From the NCBI GenBank assembly GCA_902728285.1, contig CACVBU010000292.1, positions 3,476,770 through 3,540,769 on the forward strand: a stretch of DNA of 64,000 bases, read 5' to 3'. Within the stretch, counting starts at the first letter, position 1. Each line of letters starts with the position of its first letter. This document shows, in pieces, positions 59,679 to 64,000 of the stretch. The notes beneath the pieces were generated by a model. The model was not told the origin of the DNA. It worked only from the letters and a program-made list of their open reading frames with translations, and did not search any database. The DNA is from Clytia hemisphaerica (lineage: Eukaryota > Cnidaria > Hydrozoa > Leptothecata > Clytiidae). The translations under genes were made by a program, and so were the position numbers.

Positions 59679-61172
59679 TTGAAGTATAATGGTGGTGGCT
59701 CTGATAACATATCTATCAAGTTTGTTAAACCAATATCAGAGTTTGTCACATCACCACTCGTTCACATTATTAATAACTGTATCGACAAAAAAATCTTTCC
59801 TCGCCAATGGAAAGTGGCTCGAGTATGTCCAATTCCAAAGATTGATTCACCTATAAAGATCAAAGATTACCGTCCTATATCCGTACTTCCTGTACTTTCT
59901 AAAGTATTCGAGAGAGCTTTCTTAGTCCAACTTTGCAAATTCATCGAAGACAAAGCACTTTACCACCAAACACAGTCTGGATTTCGTAAAGGTCACTCCA
60001 CCACAACCTTACTCGTAAAACTGAGGGATGATATCAAGAAAGCGATGGCAAAAAGTGAAGTTACCATATCCATCCTAATAGACTACTCAAAAGCCTTCGA
60101 TACTATTGATCACACCAATTTGCTTCTGAAATTACGAGACATGAATTTTTCCATTGATTCTCTGCAGTTATTATCGAGCTATTTAAAAGACAGAAAGCAA
60201 TATGTCCAAGTCGAAGATAAAACTTCATCAATTAAATCTATGTTTTTCGGAGTTCCACAGGGTAGTATACTAGGCCCTGTGTTATTCAATCTATATGTCG
60301 TTGAACTTTCCGACCAAATATTATCCAGTAGCATTCAGTATGCCGACGACACCACCCTCTATCGGCACTGCAAAGTTAGAGACTTATTGCAGACTATCAA
60401 GGAAATGGAGAAAGATGTCGAAAATCTTCGATCCTGGTCGAAGGATAGTAATCTACTTTTTAACAGTGATAAACTGCAACTTATCATCTTCCATTCAAAT
60501 CGTATAAGGAATTACCCAAAGAATCAAAGTCTACTCTTTCGATGCTCTGGGAAATCCATCGAACACAAAGTCAATGTCAAACTACTTGGAGTTCAACTCG
60601 ACGCAAATCTTACTTGGTCGACACACATAAACGGTATCATTAAATCATCTCAAGGCACCCTACGCTCTCTTCGAAAATTCAGTCGTTTCACACCCTTTAG
60701 TGTACGTAAAACACTTGCTGAAACATTGATACTATCAAAACTGAATTACAGTAATGTTGTCTTTGCACAGATTCCGAAATACCAACTTGATCGGCTACAA
60801 AAAATTCAGAACATAGCAGCTGGTTACGTTCTATCGCGATATGCTACCCTACACGATGTGATTGAATTAAAATGGTTACCTGTGAAAGAGTATTTTGAGC
60901 TCAACACATCAAAAATTGTTCACAAATCCCGTCGTGATGCTAACCACCCCCATTATCTGAAAGTTGAGTTTTGTGATCAAAGTAAGGGTCTTCGATCCAC
61001 AGATAAAGAATCTTTGGTCAAAGTTGTAAATGATGGCACTTTCCAATGTCAGGCACGATGTTATGATGATTTGCCGGAAAATATTAAATCTTTAGAAACT
61101 CTAGATGAATTTAATTCAGAGGCAAAGAAATTTTATTTTGACAAATCATTAGCTCGCTCTTTGTCTCTATGA
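59679..61172 (+). CDS. LINE reverse transcriptase (truncated, open frame)
   Basis: An uninterrupted 497-codon frame. The listed start is TTG; a TGA lies two codons upstream, so the true N-terminus is missing and this is not a natural start. Reverse transcriptase motifs in order: DYRPISVLPVLSKVFERAF, QSGFRKGHST, LIDYSKAFDTIDH (catalytic Asp), GVPQGSILGPVLF, and IQYADDTTLY (YADD catalytic pair), then a thumb/C-terminal region with VKLLGVQLD and LDRLQKIQNIA. The frame ends LARSLSL, matching the minus-strand relic at 25693-25902. An intact RT core suggests recent insertion, but without endonuclease it cannot jump alone. Confidence 0.9.
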   Translation: MKYNGGGSDNISIKFVKPISEFVTSPLVHIINNCIDKKIFPRQWKVARVCPIPKIDSPIKIKDYRPISVLPVLSKVFERAFLVQLCKFIEDKALYHQTQSGFRKGHSTTTLLVKLRDDIKKAMAKSEVTISILIDYSKAFDTIDHTNLLLKLRDMNFSIDSLQLLSSYLKDRKQYVQVEDKTSSIKSMFFGVPQGSILGPVLFNLYVVELSDQILSSSIQYADDTTLYRHCKVRDLLQTIKEMEKDVENLRSWSKDSNLLFNSDKLQLIIFHSNRIRNYPKNQSLLFRCSGKSIEHKVNVKLLGVQLDANLTWSTHINGIIKSSQGTLRSLRKFSRFTPFSVRKTLAETLILSKLNYSNVVFAQIPKYQLDRLQKIQNIAAGYVLSRYATLHDVIELKWLPVKEYFELNTSKIVHKSRRDANHPHYLKVEFCDQSKGLRSTDKESLVKVVNDGTFQCQARCYDDLPENIKSLETLDEFNSEAKKFYFDKSLARSLSL

Positions 61173-61735
61173 GCATATTTTTTTCTGTCCTTTTTCTAGG
61201 TTCAATTTTTTCTACCAATTTCTGTCACTATTACAACACTTCGACCTTTGATCCCCAATTCCATTTTTACATTACTATCCTATTCTAGCAATCTTATGCC
61301 TATTTCAGTGATTTGAGTTTTGTGTTCTCTTTTGCTATTTTAAGTTAATAATTTATCTTAATTTATCATTATTTTATTTTTCTTAGATCTTAGATTAACT
61401 AAATATTTTTTTTTTTTTTTTTTTTTTTTTTTATCACAAAAATTTTTGCTGCTTTAGGCAGATATACACATTTAGACCTTTTCAACCACTTTAGACTCTT
61501 TGCCATTTACTCAATATACTCATTACTCAACTCCGGTAGTTTCACTACTCTCAAGTCTTCATTCTAGCCTCGTTTAGCCTCTTATATATTTAATAAAAAT
61601 TTATAACTATTTATTCTATTTATTCTTTTGTATTTTCATTTTCATTTTTAAGTTTAGGCGGAAGAGCAATTTGTACAAATTGAAGCCAAATAAATGTGAA
61701 ATAAAAATAAAAAAAAATAAAATAAATGGATTATT
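59679..61735 (+). mobile_element. 5'-truncated non-LTR retrotransposon (CR1/Jockey-type LINE)
   Basis: Comprises the reverse transcriptase frame, a roughly 560-bp 3' UTR containing a T27 run (61406-61432), and an A-rich tail ending around AATAAAATAAATGG near 61735. The 5' end is abrupt, within the N-terminal part of the RT, with no endonuclease domain, as expected from incomplete reverse transcription. Confidence 0.85.
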
Positions 61736-62718
61736 TGCGTCAAGGAATTGCTGATCTAATTGATCTAATTATGAACTATAATTCAACTAATTGTAAATGA
61801 TTTTACAAAATCAATGTGGAAAGCATGTTTCTGGGTCCTGGGAACGAGATCTTATTTTGATAGCTTCTTGAAGAGATTTTCAAAAGAGAAAGACTTCAAA
61901 TAAAAACAGAGAAAACCTCTGTAGAGGGAACAAAGAGTTTCTACAATATGTGTTTTCGAGTATTTGTCATTTAATTTGAATGAATTGATGTTGAATTTCA
62001 AATTAAACCGGTGAAACCAGAAAAAAGAACCAAAGTCTGCAGAAGGTTTGTTTTAGCAAATAAAGGAGCAGAACAACCTGTTGTAAATCGAAAAGTGAAT
62101 ATAAGATAAAGACGAGTTTGAAAGGAGTTGATGGCCGACCCATCATTTATCTTTGCCCGTCAAAGAAGGAGGTTTTTTCATACTTCATTTATTAGCATTT
62201 GTTGTTTTGTTTGACAGGAAGAATTCTTGAAAGAATATTTTAGTCCAGACAGAAAATCGGTGTTTACCTCAAATTTCCAGAGAAATTTGAATCTTCGGGA
62301 GAGAAGCATTTAAAAGTAGTGAGATTTGTATGAGGATCAATTTGCTGACAAACACAAACACAGATTGAAACAAGATACATAGAATCTCTTTGTTATTTAT
62401 CTCGAGTAAATGTTTGTAATCAAAGCCTGGGTTCTAAAAAGAGGGATTGGACGTGAATTTGTGAAAATATTAACAAAAGAAATTATTATTACCAGTTTAG
62501 TTAGATGTTTACTCACACAGTATTCATTGCAAGTCACAACAAAAGCTGACCTGTTTACTCAAAAAACATTGAAGTAACTTTTTGAGGCGATTTCTTTTCT
62601 CTATATTTTCTATCATTGTATAGTTTTCGTGAAACTTGAACGAAGTGAGGAGAAATCTAAGGTGAATTTTTTGAAAGTAGAGTAAATTGTAAAATTAAAG
62701 AAGCAAAAAGAATTGAAA
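61736..62718. other. Upstream region of the four-span protein gene
   Basis: No gene is seen. The promoter and 5' UTR of the gene at 62719 should be here. Confidence 0.35.
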
Positions 62719-62874
62719 ATGGCAGGAACGCTTTCGAAAGGGCATGTGATGGGAGCCTTGGTGTTGGGAGCCATTGAGTTATTGTGTGGACTGCTGGTGA
62801 TCATCCTGTCAGTGGTGCTTGCAAAGAAAGCTCAACTTCCCGCCGCTTTTTCACCTTGGTGGGCTGGTGTGGTG
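62719..62874 (+). CDS. First coding exon of an MS4A/CD20-like membrane protein
   Basis: ATG at 62719 (context GAAAATGG) opens 52 codons ending exactly at a perfect donor GTAAGT (62875). The peptide has a short hydrophilic start (MAGTLSKGHVM), one membrane span (GALVLGAIELLCGLLVIILS), a loop, then FSPWWAGVV, where a second span begins. The LGxIQI-type first span followed by PWWAG resembles MS4A/TMEM176 four-span proteins, but 52 residues cannot prove it. Following exons are not identifiable before the window ends. Confidence 0.6.
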
Positions 62875-64000
62875 GTAAGTCACTTATCGTTATCAATTTC
62901 TCGAAACCGAACTGCGTTCCAACTATAAGTCAACCTTTCTCAAAATATTGTTACAATACTACGTGACATTTTCCATGCACAAAATCTAAGGTTTAACGAC
63001 CTTTAATAAGGCAGCCAAATTTTACCTCTTCTCTTCCAAAGAGGCTTTCGAATAAATAGAATGGTTTCAAGTCGGTCTGAAAACGTAGGTATATACATCC
63101 AAAAGAGTGACTGAGGAATTTTTTTGACTCTCATACACGTTTTTTTATAAAACAAACTGTATATAAGAACATAAAGCTTCGATGGCCAAAACGTTAAGAA
63201 CAAATTAGGGATATTTTAAGGCTTTGTGGACTCTAAAACACCCGATTTCTTAGGAAAATTGGCAAAAATACTTACAAAATGGTGAAAATAAGAACATGTT
63301 AAGAACATTTCTAGGTTTGAAACTCAAAAGAACATCCGAAGGCTTAAAAGATTTTGGGTGTTCTTATAAAAAAACGAGTAAATCTTTTTCTAACCTTTAC
63401 TACTCAAAGCTCGACGTAATTCAAAATTCAAAATCGAGATTGAGATTAAAGCTGTAAGTCGCAACAAGAAAGTTTTGGTCGCAAGAAACAAAGCCACACC
63501 TACTTTTACAATGAATGCTATTCTCCTCTTTTACACTCACCACTCAATCGATTAGAGAGGTAGAAAGAAGAGATTTTTTGAAATACGACTCCAAAAATCC
63601 TAAAGTGCGACGTGCAAAAAGTCTCCTCTTGTTTATTTGACACTTGAATCAAGCACGCAGTTATTAGTAGCCCCTTAGGTAGGTTTTTGCGTGTCTTTCA
63701 AGATGACTTTCACACGCAAAACCCTACCTTCTATCTAGATGATACCATAGCCTCTGTTTAGAAATTTCTTTAGCCCCCGATGACTTCCAAAAAAGATCTT
63801 CAAAAATATACTAGCAAGTAGCTTATGCAAGCATTTTTGCGAAGCAAAACTCTTCCTATTATAAATCAAAAGTTCAGGGATTCAGGGAGGGATTCAGTAA
63901 GTGACAAAGTGGGGAGATCTACTACAATTTGTAAGAAACTTCCATCTTATCAAACCATTATCAAAGATGTGTAAAAGTTGTTCGATTCTCTGTTATATCC
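62875..64000. other. Probable intron 1 of the four-span gene
   Basis: Starts with GTAAGT; no next exon is recognised to the window end. Near 63680-63725 is a short hairpin, GGTAGGTTTTTGCGTGTCTTTC then GACTTTCACACGCAAAACCCTACC. Confidence 0.45.

Overview
This is invertebrate animal (metazoan) nuclear DNA. The evidence is AT-rich sequence, two long genes split by short GT-AG introns, and a dense load of eukaryotic transposons (BEL/Pao, Penelope-like, CR1/Jockey-type LINE, Tc1/mariner-like MITEs, tRNA-headed SINE-like repeats). I cannot name the phylum; a cnidarian, sponge or other intron-rich invertebrate would fit. There is no prokaryotic operon, CRISPR array or rRNA. Exon models were built by hand from splice sites and reading phase and have not been checked against RNA.

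Layout. 1-1.7 kb: minus-strand 3' part of a gene joining a PD-(D/E)XK (NERD/RecB-like) nuclease core to a P-loop NTPase; it runs off the left edge. 2.2-3.2 kb: a near-perfect 281-bp-arm foldback, then the terminal coding exon of an unidentified plus-strand gene. 3.8-9.6 kb: a whole BEL/Pao LTR element with identical 130-bp LTRs and a perfect 5-bp target duplication, but with at least six frame breaks. 9.6-15.3 kb: gene-free, with two ATTCGAT-rich palindromes. 15.3-19.8 kb: a complete atlastin gene (11 exons, 531 aa). 20-31.6 kb: gene-free and repeat-rich, including a Penelope-type GIY-YIG fragment followed by a hammerhead-like motif. 31.7-51.4 kb: a complete minus-strand M1 aminopeptidase gene (about 982 aa, 20 exons per transcript). 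53.9-61.7 kb: repeats, a TTAA-flanked element, a Penelope-like element split by a MITE, and a 5'-truncated LINE with a 497-codon reverse transcriptase reading frame. 62.7 kb: first exon of a four-span membrane protein resembling MS4A/CD20.

The most notable findings are both in the aminopeptidase locus. First, it has two tandem paralogous 82-nt exons near its 3' end. Using both, or neither, gives a premature stop, so the sequence itself predicts mutually exclusive splicing. Second, its third intron holds, on the opposite strand, an intact gene for a 148-aa secreted precursor with two copies of a CNxxCQ module next to basic residues, a plausible undescribed peptide precursor.

The host genes are functionally unrelated: ER membrane fusion (atlastin), cell-surface peptide trimming (aminopeptidase), a membrane protein and a nuclease/NTPase. 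The one suggestive pairing is a surface peptidase hosting a secreted-peptide gene; a functional link is conjecture.
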